Source: Terebella lapidaria (lineage: Eukaryota; Annelida; Polychaeta; Terebellida; Terebellidae). Taken from it: a stretch of 64,000 bases of DNA. Position 1 is the first letter of the stretch, and each line of letters begins with the position of its first letter. Under the pieces are notes generated by a model. It worked only from the letters and a program-made list of their open reading frames with translations, ran no database searches and was not told the origin of the DNA. Location of the stretch: positions 21,179,170-21,243,169 of the forward strand of contig OX424569.1 in assembly GCA_949152475.1 (NCBI GenBank). The letters are read 5' to 3'. This document shows, in pieces, positions 12,981-26,955 of this stretch. The translations under genes and the position numbers were made by a program.

Positions 12981-14129
12981 TCAATATGACGGAATTTGTG
13001 CAAAATCGAACTTTTCACAATGAGTTATATTTCAACTCAGACTATCTGACAAAGTTGGTTTCAAGCTGAAATTCAAAGTAAAAGTTGACCAAAACTGCAT
13101 TTCAAGATGACGGAATTTGTGCAAAATCGAACTTTTCACAATGATTAATATTTCAACTCATTCTATTTGACAAAGTTGGTTTCAAGCTGAAATTCAAAGT
13201 TAAAGTTGACCAAAACTGCATTTCAAGATGATGGAATTTGTGCAAAATGGAACTTTTCACGATGAGTTATAGTTCAACCCAGACTATTCGACAAAGTTGA
13301 TTTCAAGCTAAAATTCAAAGTAAAAGTTGACCAAAACTGCATTTCAAGATGATGGAATTTGCGCAAAATCGAACTTTTCACAATGAGTTATATTTCAACT
13401 CAGACTATTTGACAAAGTTGATTTCAAGCTGAAATTCAAAGTAAAAGTTGACCAAAACTGCACTTCAAGATGACGGAGTTTGTGCAAAATCGAACTTTTC
13501 ACAAGGAGTTATATTTCAACTCAGACTATTCGACAAAGTTGGTTTCAAGCTAAAATTCAAAGTAAAAGTTGACCAAAACTGAATTTCAAGATGATGGAAT
13601 TTGTGCAAAATCGAACTTTTCACAATGAGTTATATTTCAACTCAGACTATTTGACAAAGTTGGTTTCAAGCTGAAATTCAAAGTAAAAGTTGACCAAAAC
13701 TGCATTTCAAGATGATGGAATTTGCGCAAAATCGAACTTTTCACAATGAGTTATATTTCAACTCAGACTATTTGACAAAGTTGATTTCAAGCTGAAATTC
13801 AAAATAAAAGTTGACCAAAACTGCATTTCAAGATGACGGAATTTGCGCAAAATCGAACTTTTCACAATGAGTTATATTTCAACTCAGACTATTTGACAAA
13901 GTTGATTTCAAGCTGAATTTCAAAGTAAAAGTTGACCAAAACTGCACTTCAAGATGACAGAGTTTGTGCAAAATCGAACTTTTCACAAGGAGTTATATTT
14001 CAACTCAGACTATTCGACAAAGTTGGTTTCAAGCTAAAATTCAAAGTAAAAGTTGACCAAAACTGCATTTCAAGATGATGGAATTTGCGCAAAATCGAAC
14101 TTTTCACAATGAGTTATATTTCAACTCAG

Positions 14130-17100
14130 ACTATTTGACAAAGTTGGTTTCAAGCTAAAATTCAAAATAAAAGTTGACCAAAACTGAATTTCAAGATGAT
14201 GGAATTTGTGCAAAATCGAACTTTTCACAAGAAGTTATACTTCAACTCAGACTATTTGACAAAGTTGGTTTCAAGCTAAAATTCAAAATAAAAGTTGACC
14301 AAAACTGCATTTCAATATGACGGAATTTGTGCAAAATCGAACTTTTCACAATGAGTTATATTTCAACTCAGACTATTTGACAAAGTTGGTTTCAAGCTGA
14401 AATTCAAAGTAAAAGTTGACCAAAACTGCATTTAAAGATGACGGAATTTGTGCAAAATCAAAATTTTCACAAGGAGTTATATTTCAACTCATTCTATTTG
14501 ACAAAGTTGGTTTCAAGCTGAAATTCAAAGTTAAAGTTGACCAAAACTGCATTTCAAGATGATGGAATTTGCGCCAAATCGAACTTTTCACAATGAGTTA
14601 TATTTCAACTCAGACTATTTGACAAAGTTGATTTCAAGCTGAAATTCAAAGTAAAAGTTGACCAAAACTGCACTTCAAGATGACAGAGTTTGTGCAAAAT
14701 CGAACTTTTCACAAGGAGTTATATTTCAACTCAGACTATTCGACAAAGTTGGTTTCAAGCTAAAATTCAAAGTAAAAGTTGACTAAAACTGAATTTCAAG
14801 ATGATGGAATTTGCGCCAAATCTAACTTTTCACAAGGAGTTATATTTCAACTCAGACTATTTGACAAAGTTGGTTTCAAGCTAAAATTTAAAATAAAAGT
14901 TGACCAAAACTGCATTTCAAGATGACGGAATTTGTGCAAAATCGAACTTTTCACATTGAGTTATATTTCAACTCATTCTATTTGACAAAGTTGGTTTCAA
15001 GCTGAAATTCAAAGTAAAAGTTGACCAAAACTGCATTTCAAGATGATGGAATTTGTGCAAAATCGAACTTTTCACATTGAGTTATACTTCAACACAGACT
15101 ATTTGACAAAGTTGGTTTCAAGCTAAAATTCAAAGTAAAGTTGACCAAAACTGCATTTCAAGATTGACGGAATTTGTGCAAAATCGAACTTTTCACAAGG
15201 AGTTATATTTCAACTCAGACTATTTGACAAAGTTGGTTTCAAGCTAAAATTCAAAATAAAAGTTGACCAAAACTGCATTTCAAGATGACGGAATTTGTGC
15301 AAAATCGAACTTTTCACATTGAGTTATATTTCAACTCATTCTATTTGACAAAGTTGGTTTCAAGCTGAAATTCAAAGTAAAAGTTGACCAAAACTGCATT
15401 TCAAGATGATGGAATTTGTGCAAAATCGAACTTTTCACATTGAGTTATACTTCAACACAGACTATTTGACAAAGTTGGTTTCAAGCTAAAATTCAAAATA
15501 AAAGTTGACCAAAACTGCATTTCAATATGACAGAGTTTGTGCAAAATCGAACTTTTCACAAGGAGTTATATTTCAACTCAGACTATTCGACAAAGTTGGT
15601 TTCAAGCTAAAATTCAAAGTAAAAGTTGACTAAAACTGAATTTCAAGATGATGGAATTTGCGCCAAATCTAACTTTTCACAAGGAGTTATATTTCAACTC
15701 AGACTATTTGACAAAGTTGGTTTCAAGCTAAAATTTAAAATAAAAGTTGACCAAAACTGCATTTCAAGATGACGGAATTTGTGCAAAATCGAACTTTTCA
15801 CATTGAGTTATATTTCAACTCATTCTATTTGACAAAGTTGGTTTCAAGCTGAAATTCAAAGTAAAAGTTGACCAAAACTGCATTTCAAGATGATGGAATT
15901 TGTGCAAAATCGAACTTTTCACATTGAGTTATACTTCAACACAGACTATTTGACAAAGTTGGTTTCAAGCTAAAATTCAAAATAAAAGTTGACCAAAACT
16001 GCATTTCAATATGACGGAATTTGTGCAAAATCGAACTTTTCACAATGAGTTATATTTCAACTCAGACTATTTGACAAAGTTGGTTTCAAGCTCAAATTCA
16101 AAGTAAAAGTTGACCAAAACTGCATTTCAAGATGACGGAATTTGTGCAAAATCGAACTTTTCACAAGGAGTTATATTTCAACTCAGACTATTTGACAAAG
16201 TTGGTTTCAAGCTAAAATTCAAAGTAAAGTTGACCAAAACTGCATTTCAAGATTGACGGAATTTGTGCAAAATCGAACTTTTCACAAGGAGTTATATTTC
16301 AACTCAGACTATTTGACAAAGTTGGTTTCAAGCTAAAATTCAAAATAAAAGTTGACCAAAACTGCATTTCAAGATGACGGAATTTGTGCAAAATCGAACT
16401 TTTCACATTGAGTTATATTTCAACTCATTCTATTTGACAAAGTTGGTTTCAAGCTGAAATTCAAAGTAAAAGTTGACCAAAACTGCATTTCAAGATGATG
16501 GAATTTGTGCAAAATCGAACTTTTCACATTGAGTTATACTTCAACACAGACTATTTGACAAAGTTGGTTTCAAGCTAAAATTCAAAATAAAAGTTGACCA
16601 AAACTGCATTTCAATATGACGGAGTTTGTGCAAAATCGAACTTTTCACAATGAGTTATATTTCAACTCAGACTATTTGACAAAGTTGGTTTCAAGCTCAA
16701 ATTCAAAGTAAAAGTTGACCAAAACTGCATTTCAAGATGACGGAATTTGTGCAAAATCGAACTTTTCACAAGGAGTTATATATCAACTCAGACTATTTGA
16801 CAAAGTTGGTTTCAAGCTAAAATTTAAAGTAAAGTTGACCAAAACTGCATTTCAAGATTGACGGAATTTGTGCAAAATCGAACTTTTCACAAGGAGTTAT
16901 ATTTCAACTCAGACTATTTGACAAAGTTGGTTTCAAGCTAAAATTCAAAATAAAAGTTGACTAAAACTGAATTTCAAGATGATGGAATTTGCGCCAAATC
17001 TAACTTTTCACAAGGAGTTATATTTCAACTCAGACTATTTGACAAAGTTGGTTTCAAGCTAAAATTTAAAATAAAAGTTGACCAAAACTGCATTTCAAGA

Positions 17101-20100
17101 TGACGGAATTTGTGCAAAATCGAACTTTTCACATTGAGTTATACTTCAACACAGACTATTTGACAAAGTTGGTTTCAAGCTAAAATTCAAAGTAAAGGTT
17201 GACCAAAACTGCATTTCAAGATGACGGAATTTGTGCAAAATCGAACTTTTCACAAGAAGTTATACTTCAACTCAGACTATTTGACAAAGTTGGTTTCAAG
17301 CTAAAATTCAAAATAAAAGTTGACCAAAACTGCATTTCAATATGACGGAATTTGTGCAAAATCGAACTTTTCACAATGAGTTATATTTCAACTCAGACTA
17401 TTTGACAAAGTTGGTTTCAAGCTGAAATTCAAAGTAAAAGTTGACCAAAACTGCATTTCAAGATGACGGAATTTGTGCAAAATCGAACTTTTCACAATGA
17501 TTAATATTTCAACTCAGACTATTTGACAAAGTTGGTTTCAAGCTAAGTTTCAAAGTAAAAGTTTACCAAAACTGCATTTCAAGATGATGGAATTTGTGCA
17601 AAATCGAACTTTTCACGATGAGTTATAGTTCAACTCAGACTATTTGACAAAGGTGGTTTCAAGCTAAAATTCAAAGTAAAAGTTGACGAAACCTGCATTT
17701 CAAGATGACGGAATTTGTGCAAAATCGAACTTTTCACAAGAAGTTATACTTCAACTCAGACTATTTGACAAAGTTGGTTTCAAGCTAAAATTCAAAATAA
17801 AAGTTGACCAAAACTGCATTTCAATATGACGGAATTTGTGCAAAATCGAACTTTTCACAATGAGTAATATTTCAACTCAGACTATTTGACAAAGTTGGTT
17901 TCAAGCTGAAATTCAAAGTAAAAGTTGACCAAAACTGCATTTCAAGATGACGGAATTTGTGCAAAATCAAAATTTTCACAAGGAGTTATATTTCAACTCA
18001 TTCTATTTGACAAAGTTGGTTTCAAGCTGAAATTCAAAGTAAAAGTTGACCAAAACTGCATTTCAAAATGATGGAATTTGTGCAAAATCGAACTTTTCAC
18101 AATGAGTTATACTTCAACTAAGACTATTTGACAAAGTTGGTTTCAAGCTGAAATTCAAAGTAAAAGTTGACCAAAACTGCATTTCAAGATGATTTAATTT
18201 GCGCCGAATCGATCTTTTCACAATGATTTGCGCCAAATCGAACTTTTCACAATGAGTTATATTTCAACTCAGACTATTTGACAAAGTTGGTTTCAAGCTC
18301 AAATTCAAAGTAAAAGTTGACCAAAACTGCATTTCAAGATGATGGAATTTGTACAAAATCGAACGTTTCACAATGAGTTATACTTCAACTCAGACTATTT
18401 GAGAAAGTTGGTTTCAAGCTGAAATTCAAAGTAAAAGTTGACCAAAACTGCATTTCAAGATGATGGAATTTGTGCAAAATCGAACTTTTCACAATGAGTT
18501 ATAGTTCAACTCAGACTATTTGACAAAGTTGATTTCAAGCTGAAATTCAAATTAAAAGTTGACCAAAACTGCATTTCAAAATGACGGAATTTATGCAAAA
18601 TCAAAATTTTCACAAGGAGTTATATTTCAACTCATTCTATTTGACAAAGTTGGTTTCAAGCTGAAATTCAAAGTTAAAGTTGACCAAAACTGCATTTCAA
18701 GATGATGGAATTTGCGCCAAATCGAACTTTTCACAATGAGTTATATTTCAACTCAGACTATTCGACAAAGTTGATTTCAAGCTGAAATTCAAAGTAAAAG
18801 TTGACCAAAACTGCATTTCAAGATGATGGAATTTGCGCAAAATCGAACTTTTCACAATGAGTTATATTTCAACTCAGACTATTTGACAAAGTTGATTTCA
18901 AGCTGAAATTCAAAGTAAAAGTTGACCAAAACTGCACTTCAAGATGACGGAGTTTGTGCAAAATCGAACTTTTCACAAGGAGTTATATTTCAACTCAGAC
19001 TATTCGACAAAGTTGGTTTCAAGCTAAAATTCAAAGTAAAAGTTGACCAAAACTGAATTTCAAGATGATGGAATTTGTGCAAAATCGAACTTTTCACAAT
19101 GAGTTATAGTTCAACTCAGACTATTTGACAAAGTTGGTTTCAAGCTGAAATTCAAAGTAAAAGTTGACCAAAACTGCATTTCAAAATGATGGAATTTGCG
19201 CCAAATCGAACTTTTCACAATGAGTTATATTTCAACTCAGACTATTTGACAAAGTTGATTTCAAGCTGAAATTCAAAATAAAAGTTGACCAAAACTGCAT
19301 TTCAAGATGATGGAATTTGCGCAAAATCGAACTTTTCACAATGAGTTATATTTCAACTCAGACTATTTGACAAAGTTGATTTCAAGCTGAAATTCAAAAT
19401 AAAAGTTGACCAAAACTGCATTTCAAGATGATGGAATTTGCGCAAAATCGAACTTTTCACAATGAGTTATATTTCAACTCAGACTATTTGACAAAGTTGA
19501 TTTCAAGCTGAAATTCAAAATAAAAGTTGACCAAAACTGCATTTCAAGATGATGGAATTTGCGCAAAATCGAACTTTTCACAATGAGTTATATTTCAACT
19601 CAGACTATTTGACAAAGTTGATTTCAAGCTGAAATTCAAAATAAAAGTTGACCAAAACTGCATTTCAAGATGATGGAATTTGCGCCAAATCTAACTTTTC
19701 ACAAGGAGTTATATTTCAACTCAGACTATTTGACAAAGTTGGTTTCAAGCTGAAATTGAAAGTAAAAGTTGACCAAAACTGCATTTCAAGATGACGGAAT
19801 TTGTGCAAAATCAAAATTTTCACAAGGAGTTATATTTCAACTCATTCTATTTGACAAAGTTGGTTTCAAGCTGAAATTCAAAGTAAAAGTTGACCAAAAC
19901 TGCATTTCAAAATGATGGAATTTGCTCCAAATCGAACTTTTCACAATGAGTTATATTTCAACTCAGACTATTCGACAAAGTTGATTTCAAGCTGAAATTC
20001 AAAGTAAAAGTTGACGAAAACTGCATTTCAAGATGATGGAATTTGCGCAAAATCGAACTTTTCACAATGAGTTATATTTCAACTCAGACTATTTGACAAA

Positions 20101-23100
20101 GTTGATTTCAAGCTAAAATTCAAAGTAAAGTTGACCAAAACTGCATTTCAAGATTGACGGAATTTGTGCAAAATCGAACTTTTCACAAGGAGTTATATTT
20201 CAACTCAGACTATTTGACAAAGTTGGTTTCAAGCTAAAATTCAAAATAAAAGTTGACTAAAACTGAATTTCAAGATGATGGAATTTGCGCCAAATCTAAC
20301 TTTTCACAAGGAGTTATATTTCAACTCAGACTATTTGACAAAGTTGGTTTCAAGCCAAAATTTAAAATAAAAGTTGACCAAAACTGCATTTCAAGATGAC
20401 GGAATTTGTGCAAAATCGAACTTTTCACAAGAAGTTATACTTCAACTCAGACTATTTGACAAAGTTGGTTTCAAGCTAAAATTCAAAATAAAAGTTGACC
20501 AAAACTGCATTTCAATATGACGGAATTTGTGCAAAATCGAACTTTTCACAATGAGTTATATTTCAACTCAGACTATTTGACAAAGTTGGTTTCAAGCTGA
20601 AATTCAAAGTAAAAGTTGACCAAAACTGCATTTCAAGATGACGGAATTTGTGCAAAATCGAATTTTTCACAATGATTAATATTTCAACTCAGACTATTTG
20701 ACAAAGTTGGTTTCAAGCTAAATTTCAAAGTAAAAGTTTACCAAAACTGCATTTCAAGATGATGGAATTTGTGCAAAATCGAACTTTTCACGATGAGTTA
20801 TAGTTCAACTCAGACTATTTGACAAAGGTGGTTTCAAGCTAAAATTCAAAGTAAAAGTTGACGAAACCTGCATTTCAAGATGACGGAATTTGTGCAAAAT
20901 CGAACTTTTCACAAGAAGTTATACTTCAACTCAGACTATTTGACAAAGTTGGTTTCAAGTTAAAATTCAAAATAAAAGTTGACCAAAACTGCATTTCAAT
21001 ATGACGGAATTTGTGCAAAATCGAACTTTTCACAATGAGTTATATTTCAACTCAGACTATTTGACAAAGTTGGTTTCAAGCTGAAATTCAAAGTAAAAGT
21101 TGACCAAAACTGCATTTCAAGATGACGGAATTTGTGCAAAATCAAAATTTTCACAAGGAGTTATATTTCAACTCATTCTATTTGACAAAGTTGGTTTCAA
21201 GCTGAAATTCAAAGTAAAAGTTGACCAAAACTGCATTTCAAAATGATGGAATTTGTGCAAAATCGAACTTTTCACAATGAGTTATACTTCAACTAAGACT
21301 ATTTGACAAAGTTGGTTTCAAGCTGAAATTCAAAGTAAAAGTTGACCAAAACTGCATTTCAAGATGATTTAATTTGCGCCGAATCGATCTTTTCACAATG
21401 ATTTGCGCCAAATCGAACTTTTCACAATGAGTTATATTTCAACTCAGACTATTTGACAAAGTTGGTTTCAAGCTCAAATTCAAAGTAAAAGTTGACCAAA
21501 ACTGCATTTCAAGATGATGGAATTTGTACAAAATCGAACGTTTCACAATGAGTTATACTTCAACTCAGACTATTTGAGAAAGTTGGTTTCAAGCTGAAAT
21601 TCAAAGTAAAAGTTGACCAAAACTGCATTTCAAGATGATGGAATTTGTGCAAAATCGAACTTTTCACAATGAGGTATAGTTCAACTCAGACTATTTGACA
21701 AAGTTGATTTCAAGCTGAAATTCAAATTAAAAGTTGACCAAAACTGCATTTCAAAATGACGGAATTTGTGCAAAATCAAAATTTTCACAAGGAGTTATAT
21801 TTCAACTCATTCTATTTGACAAAGTTGGTTTCAAGCTGAAATTCAAAGTTAAAGTTGACCAAAACTGCATTTCAAGATGATGGAATTTGCGCCAAATCGA
21901 ACTTTTCACAATGAGTTATATTTCAACTCAGACTATTCGACAAAGTTGATTTCAAGCTGAAATTCAAAGTAAAAGTTGACCAAAACTGCATTTCAAGATG
22001 ATGGAATTTGCGCAAAATCGAACTTTTCACAATGAGTTATATTTCAACTCAGACTATTTGACAAAGTTGATTTCAAGCTGAAATTCAAAGTAAAAGTTGA
22101 CCAAAACTGCACTTCAAGATGACGGAGTTTGTGCAAAATCGAACTTTTCACAAGGAGTTATATTTCAACTCAGACTATTCGACAAAGTTGGTTTCAAGCT
22201 AAAATTCAAAGTAAAAGTTGACCAAAACTGAATTTCAAGATGATGGAATTTGTGCAAAATCGAACTTTTCACAATGAGTTATATTTCAACTCAGACTATT
22301 TGACAAAGTTGGTTTCAAGCTGAAATTCAAAGTAAAAATTGACCAAAACTGCATTTCAAGATGACGGAATTTGTGCAAAATCGAAATTTTCACAAGGAGT
22401 TAGTTATATTTCAACTCAGACTATTTGACAAAGTTGGTTTCAAGCTGAAATTCAAAGTAAAAGTTGACCAAAACTGCATTTCAAAATGATGGAATTTGCG
22501 CCAAATCGAACTTTTCACAATGAGTTATATTTCAACTCAGACTATTTGACAAAGTTGATTTCAAGCTGAAATTCAAAATAAAAGTTGACCAAAACTGCAT
22601 TTCAAGATGATGGAATTTGCGCAAAATCGAACTTTTCACAATGAGTTATATTTCAACTCAGACTATTTGACAAAGTTGATTTCAAGCTGAAATTCAAAAT
22701 AAAAGTTGACCAAAACTGCATTTCAAGATGATGGAATTTGCGCAAAATCGAACTTTTCACAATGAGTTATATTTCAACTCAGACTATTTGACAAAGTTGA
22801 TTTAAAGCTGAATTTCAAAGTAAAAGTTGACCAAAACTGCACTTCAGGATGACAGAGTTTGTGCAAAATCGAACTTTTCACAAGGAGTTATATTTCAACT
22901 CAGACTATTCGACAAAGTTGGTTTCAAGCTAAAATTCAAAGTAAAAGTTGACTAAAACTGAATTTCAAGATGATGGAATTTGCGCCAAATCTAACTTTTC
23001 ACAAGGAGTTATATTTCAACTCAGACTATTTGACAAAGTTGGTTTCAAGCTAAAATTTAAAATAAAAGTTGACCAAAACTGCATTTCAAGATGACGGAAT

Positions 23101-26100
23101 TTGTGCAAAATCGAACTTTTCACATTGAGTTATATTTCAACTCATTCTATTTGACAAAGTTGGTTTCAAGCTGAAATTGAAAGTAAAAGTTGACCAAAAC
23201 TGCATTTCAAGATGATGGAATTTGTGCAAAATCGAACTTTTCACATTGAGTTATACTTCAACACAGACTATTTGACAAAGTTGGTTTCAAGCTAAAATTC
23301 AAAGTAAAGGTTGACCAAAACTGCATTTCAAGATGACGGAATTTGTGCAAAATCGAACTTTTCACAAGAAGTTATACTTCAACTCAGACTATTTGACAAA
23401 GTTGGTTTCAAGCTAAAATTCAAAATAAAAGTTGACCAAAACTGCATTTCAATATGACGGAATTTGTGCAAAATCGAACTTTTCACAATGAGTTATACTT
23501 CAACTAAGACTATTTGACAAAGTTGGTTTCAAGCTGAAATTCAAAGTAAAAGTTGACCAAAACTGCATTTCAAGATGATTTAATTTGCGCCGAATCGATC
23601 TTTTCACAATGATTTGCGCCAAATCGAACTTTTCACAATGAGTTATATTTCAACTCAGACTATTTGACAAAGTTGGTTTCAAGCTAAAATTCAAAGTAAA
23701 GTTGACCAAAACTGCATTTCAAGATTGACGGAATTTGTGCAAAATCGAACTTTTCACAAGGAGTTATATTTCAACTCAGACTATTTGACAAAGTTGGGTT
23801 CAAGCTAAAATTCAAAATAAAAGTTGACTAAAACTGAATTTCAAGATGATGGAATTTGCGCCAAATCTAACTTTTCACAAGGAGTTATATTTCAACTCAG
23901 ACTATTTGACAAAGTTGGTTTCAAGCTAAAATTTAAAATAAAAGTTGACCAAAACTGCATTTCAAGATGACGGAATTTGTGCAAAATCGAACTTTTCACA
24001 TTGAGTTATACTTCAACACAGACTATTTGACAAAGTTGGTTTCAAGCTAAAATTCAAAGTAAAGGTTGACCAAAACTGCATTTCAAGATGACGGAATTTG
24101 TGCAAAATCGAACTTTTCACAAGAAGTTATACTTCAACTCAGACTATTTGACAAAGTTGGTTTCAAGCTAAAATTCAAAATAAAAGTTGACCAAAACTGC
24201 ATTTCAATATGACGGAATTTGTGCAAAATCGAACTTTTCACAATGAGTTATATTTCAACTCAGACTATTTGACAAAGTTGGTTTCAAGCTGAAATTCAAA
24301 GTAAAAGTTGACCAAAACAGCATTTCAAGATGACGGAATTTGTGCAAAATCGAACTTTTCACAATGATTAATATTTCAACTCAGACTATTTGACAAAGTT
24401 GGTTTCAAGCTAAGTTTCAAAGTAAAAGTTTACCAAAACTGCATTTCAAGATGATGGAATTTGTGCAAAATCGAACTTTTCACGATGAGTTATAGTTCAA
24501 TTCAGACTATTTGACAAAGGTGGTTTCAAGCTAAAATTCAAAGTAAAAGTTGACGAAACCTGCATTTCAAGATGACGGAATTTGTGCAAAATCGAACTTT
24601 TCACAAGAAGTTATACTTCAACTCAGACTATTTGACAAAGTTGGTTTCAAGCTAAAATTCAAAATAAAAGTTGACCAAAACTGCATTTCAATATGACAGA
24701 ATTTGTGCAAAATCGAACTTTTCACAATGAGTTATATTTCAACTCAGACTATTTGACAAAGTTGGTTTCAAGCTGAAATTCAAAGTAAAAGTTGACCAAA
24801 ACTGCATTTCAAGATGACGGAATTTGTGCAAAATCAAAATTTTCACAAGGAGTTATATTTCAACTCATTCTATTTGACAAAGTTGGTTTCAACCTGAAAT
24901 TCAAAGTAAAAGTTGACCAAAACTGCATTTCAAAATGATGGAATTTGTGCAAAATCGAACTTTTCACAATGAGTTATACTTCAACTAAGACTATTTGACA
25001 AAGTTGGTTTCAAGCTGAAATTCAAAGTAAAAGTTGACCAAAACTGCATTTCAAGATGATTTAATTTGCGCCGAATCGATCTTTTCACAATGATTTGCGC
25101 CAAATCGAACTTTTCACAATGAGTTATATTTCAACTCAGACTATTTGACAAAGTTGGTTTCAAGCTCAAATTCAAAGTAAAAGTTGACCAAAACTGCATT
25201 TCAAGATGACGGAATTTGTGCAAAATCGAACTTTTCACAAGGAGTTATATTTCAACTCAGACTATTTGACAAAGTTGGTTTCAAGCTAAAATTCAAAGTA
25301 AAGTTGACCAAAACTGCATTTCAAGATTGACGGAATTTGTGCAAAATCGAACTTTTCACAAGGAGTTATATTTCAACTCAGACTATTTGACAAAGTTGGT
25401 TTCAAGCTAAAATTCAAAATAAAAGTTGACTAAAACTGAATTTCAAGATGATGGAATTTGCGCCAAATCTAACTTTTCACAAGGAGTTATATTTCAACTC
25501 AGATTATTTGACAAAGTTGGTTTCAAGCTAAAATTTAAAATAAAAGTTGACCAAAACTGCATTTCAAGATGACGGAATTTGTGCAAAATCGAACTTTTCA
25601 CATTGAGTTATACTTCAACACAGACTATTTGACAAAGTTGGTTTCAAGCTAAAATTCAAAGTAAAGGTTGACCAAAACTGCATTTCAAGATGACGGAATT
25701 TGTGCAAAATCGAACTTTTCACAAGAAGTTATACTTCAACTCAGACTATTTGACAAAGTTGGTTTCAAGCTAAAATTCAAAATAAAAGTTGACCAAAACT
25801 GCATTTCAATATGACGGAATTTGTGCAAAATCGAACTTTTCACAATGAGTTATATTTCAACTCAGACTATCTGACAAAGTTGGTTTCAAGCTGAAATTCA
25901 AAGTAAAAGTTGACCAAAACTGCATTTCAAGATGACGGAATTTGTGCAAAATCGAACTTTTCACAATGATTAATATTTCAACTCATTCTATTTGACAAAG
26001 TTGGTTTCAAGCTGAAATTCAAAGTTAAAGTTGACCAAAACTGCATTTCAAGATGATGGAATTTGTGCAAAATCGAACTTTTCACGATGAGTTATAGTTC

Positions 26101-26955
26101 AACTCAGACTATTCGACAAAGTTGATTTCAAGCTAAAATTCAAAGTAAAAGTTGACCAAAACTGCATTTCAAGATGATGGAATTTGCGCAAAATCGAACT
26201 TTTCACAATGAGTTATATTTCAACTCAGACTATTTGACAAAGTTGATTTCAAGCTGAAATTCAAAGTAAAAGTTGACCAAAACTGCACTTCAAGATGACG
26301 GAGTTTGTGCAAAATCGAACTTTTCACAAGGAGTTATATTTCAACTCAGACTATTCGACAAAGTTGGTTTCAAGCTAAAATTCAAAGTGAAAGTTGACCA
26401 AAACTGAATTTCAAGATGATGGAATTTGTGCAAAATCGAACTTTTCACAATGAGTTATATTTCAACTCAGACTATTTGACAAAGTTGGTTTCAAGCTGAA
26501 ATTCAAAGTAAAAGTTGACCAAAACTGCATTTCAAGATGATGGAATTTGCGCAAAATCGAACTTTTCACAATGAGTTATATTTCAACTCAGACTATTTGA
26601 CAAAGTTGATTTCAAGCTGAAATTCAAAATAAAAGTTGACCAAAACTGCATTTCAAGATGACGGAATTTGCGCAAAATCGAACTTTTCACAATGAGTTAT
26701 ATTTCAACTCAGACTATTTGACAAAGTTGATTTCAAGCTGAATTTCAAAGTAAAAGTTGACCAAAACTGCACTTCAAGATGACAGAGTTTGTGCAAAATC
26801 GAACTTTTCACAAGGAGTTATATTTCAACTCAGACTATTCGACAAAGTTGGTTTCAAGCTAAAATTCAAAGTAAAAGTTGACCAAAACTGCATTTCAAGA
26901 TGATGGAATTTGCGCAAAATCGAACTTTTCACAATGAGTTATATTTCAACTCAGA
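14130..26955. repeat. Higher-order unit A2 (12.83 kb, 105 monomers)
   Basis: Second copy of unit A. Length is 101 monomers of 121 bp plus 4 of 150 bp plus 4 bp. Reading by eye I found about ten substitutions against A1, including 2,746 A/16,425 T; 6,079 C/19,758 G; 6,247 G/19,926 T; 8,005 C/21,677 T; 9,175 A/22,847 G; 10,800 C/24,501 T; 10,997 G/24,698 A; 13,249 G/26,074 C; 13,279 C/26,104 T and 13,564 A/26,389 G. That is near 0.1% and may undercount. The match ends where 26,950 onward (CAGACAATTTG) departs from 14,125. Confidence 0.9.
22329..22453. repeat. A2 copy of the 125-bp monomer
   Basis: Same 4-bp GTTA duplication as at 8,657-8,781 and the same AAAAATTGACC variant. It marks the correspondence of A1 and A2 at an offset of 13,672 bp. 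Confidence 0.9.

Larger units (their letters stand above)
450..14130. repeat. Higher-order unit A1 (13.68 kb, 112 monomers)
   Basis: First of two adjacent near-identical units. Marker pairs in A1 and A2 stay 13,679 bp apart from 485 to about 7,600 (for example 485/14,164; 1,481/15,160; 4,509/18,188; 6,003/19,682). The distance is 13,672 after a 7-bp insertion near 7,606, 13,701 after a 29-bp loss near 10,270, and 12,825 after an extra 876 bp near 11,880-12,980. The length decomposes exactly as 107 monomers of 121 bp plus 5 of 150 bp, minus 29, plus 7 and 4 for the named indels. This looks like a recent tandem duplication; an assembly or haplotype duplication is the main alternative. Confidence 0.9.
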
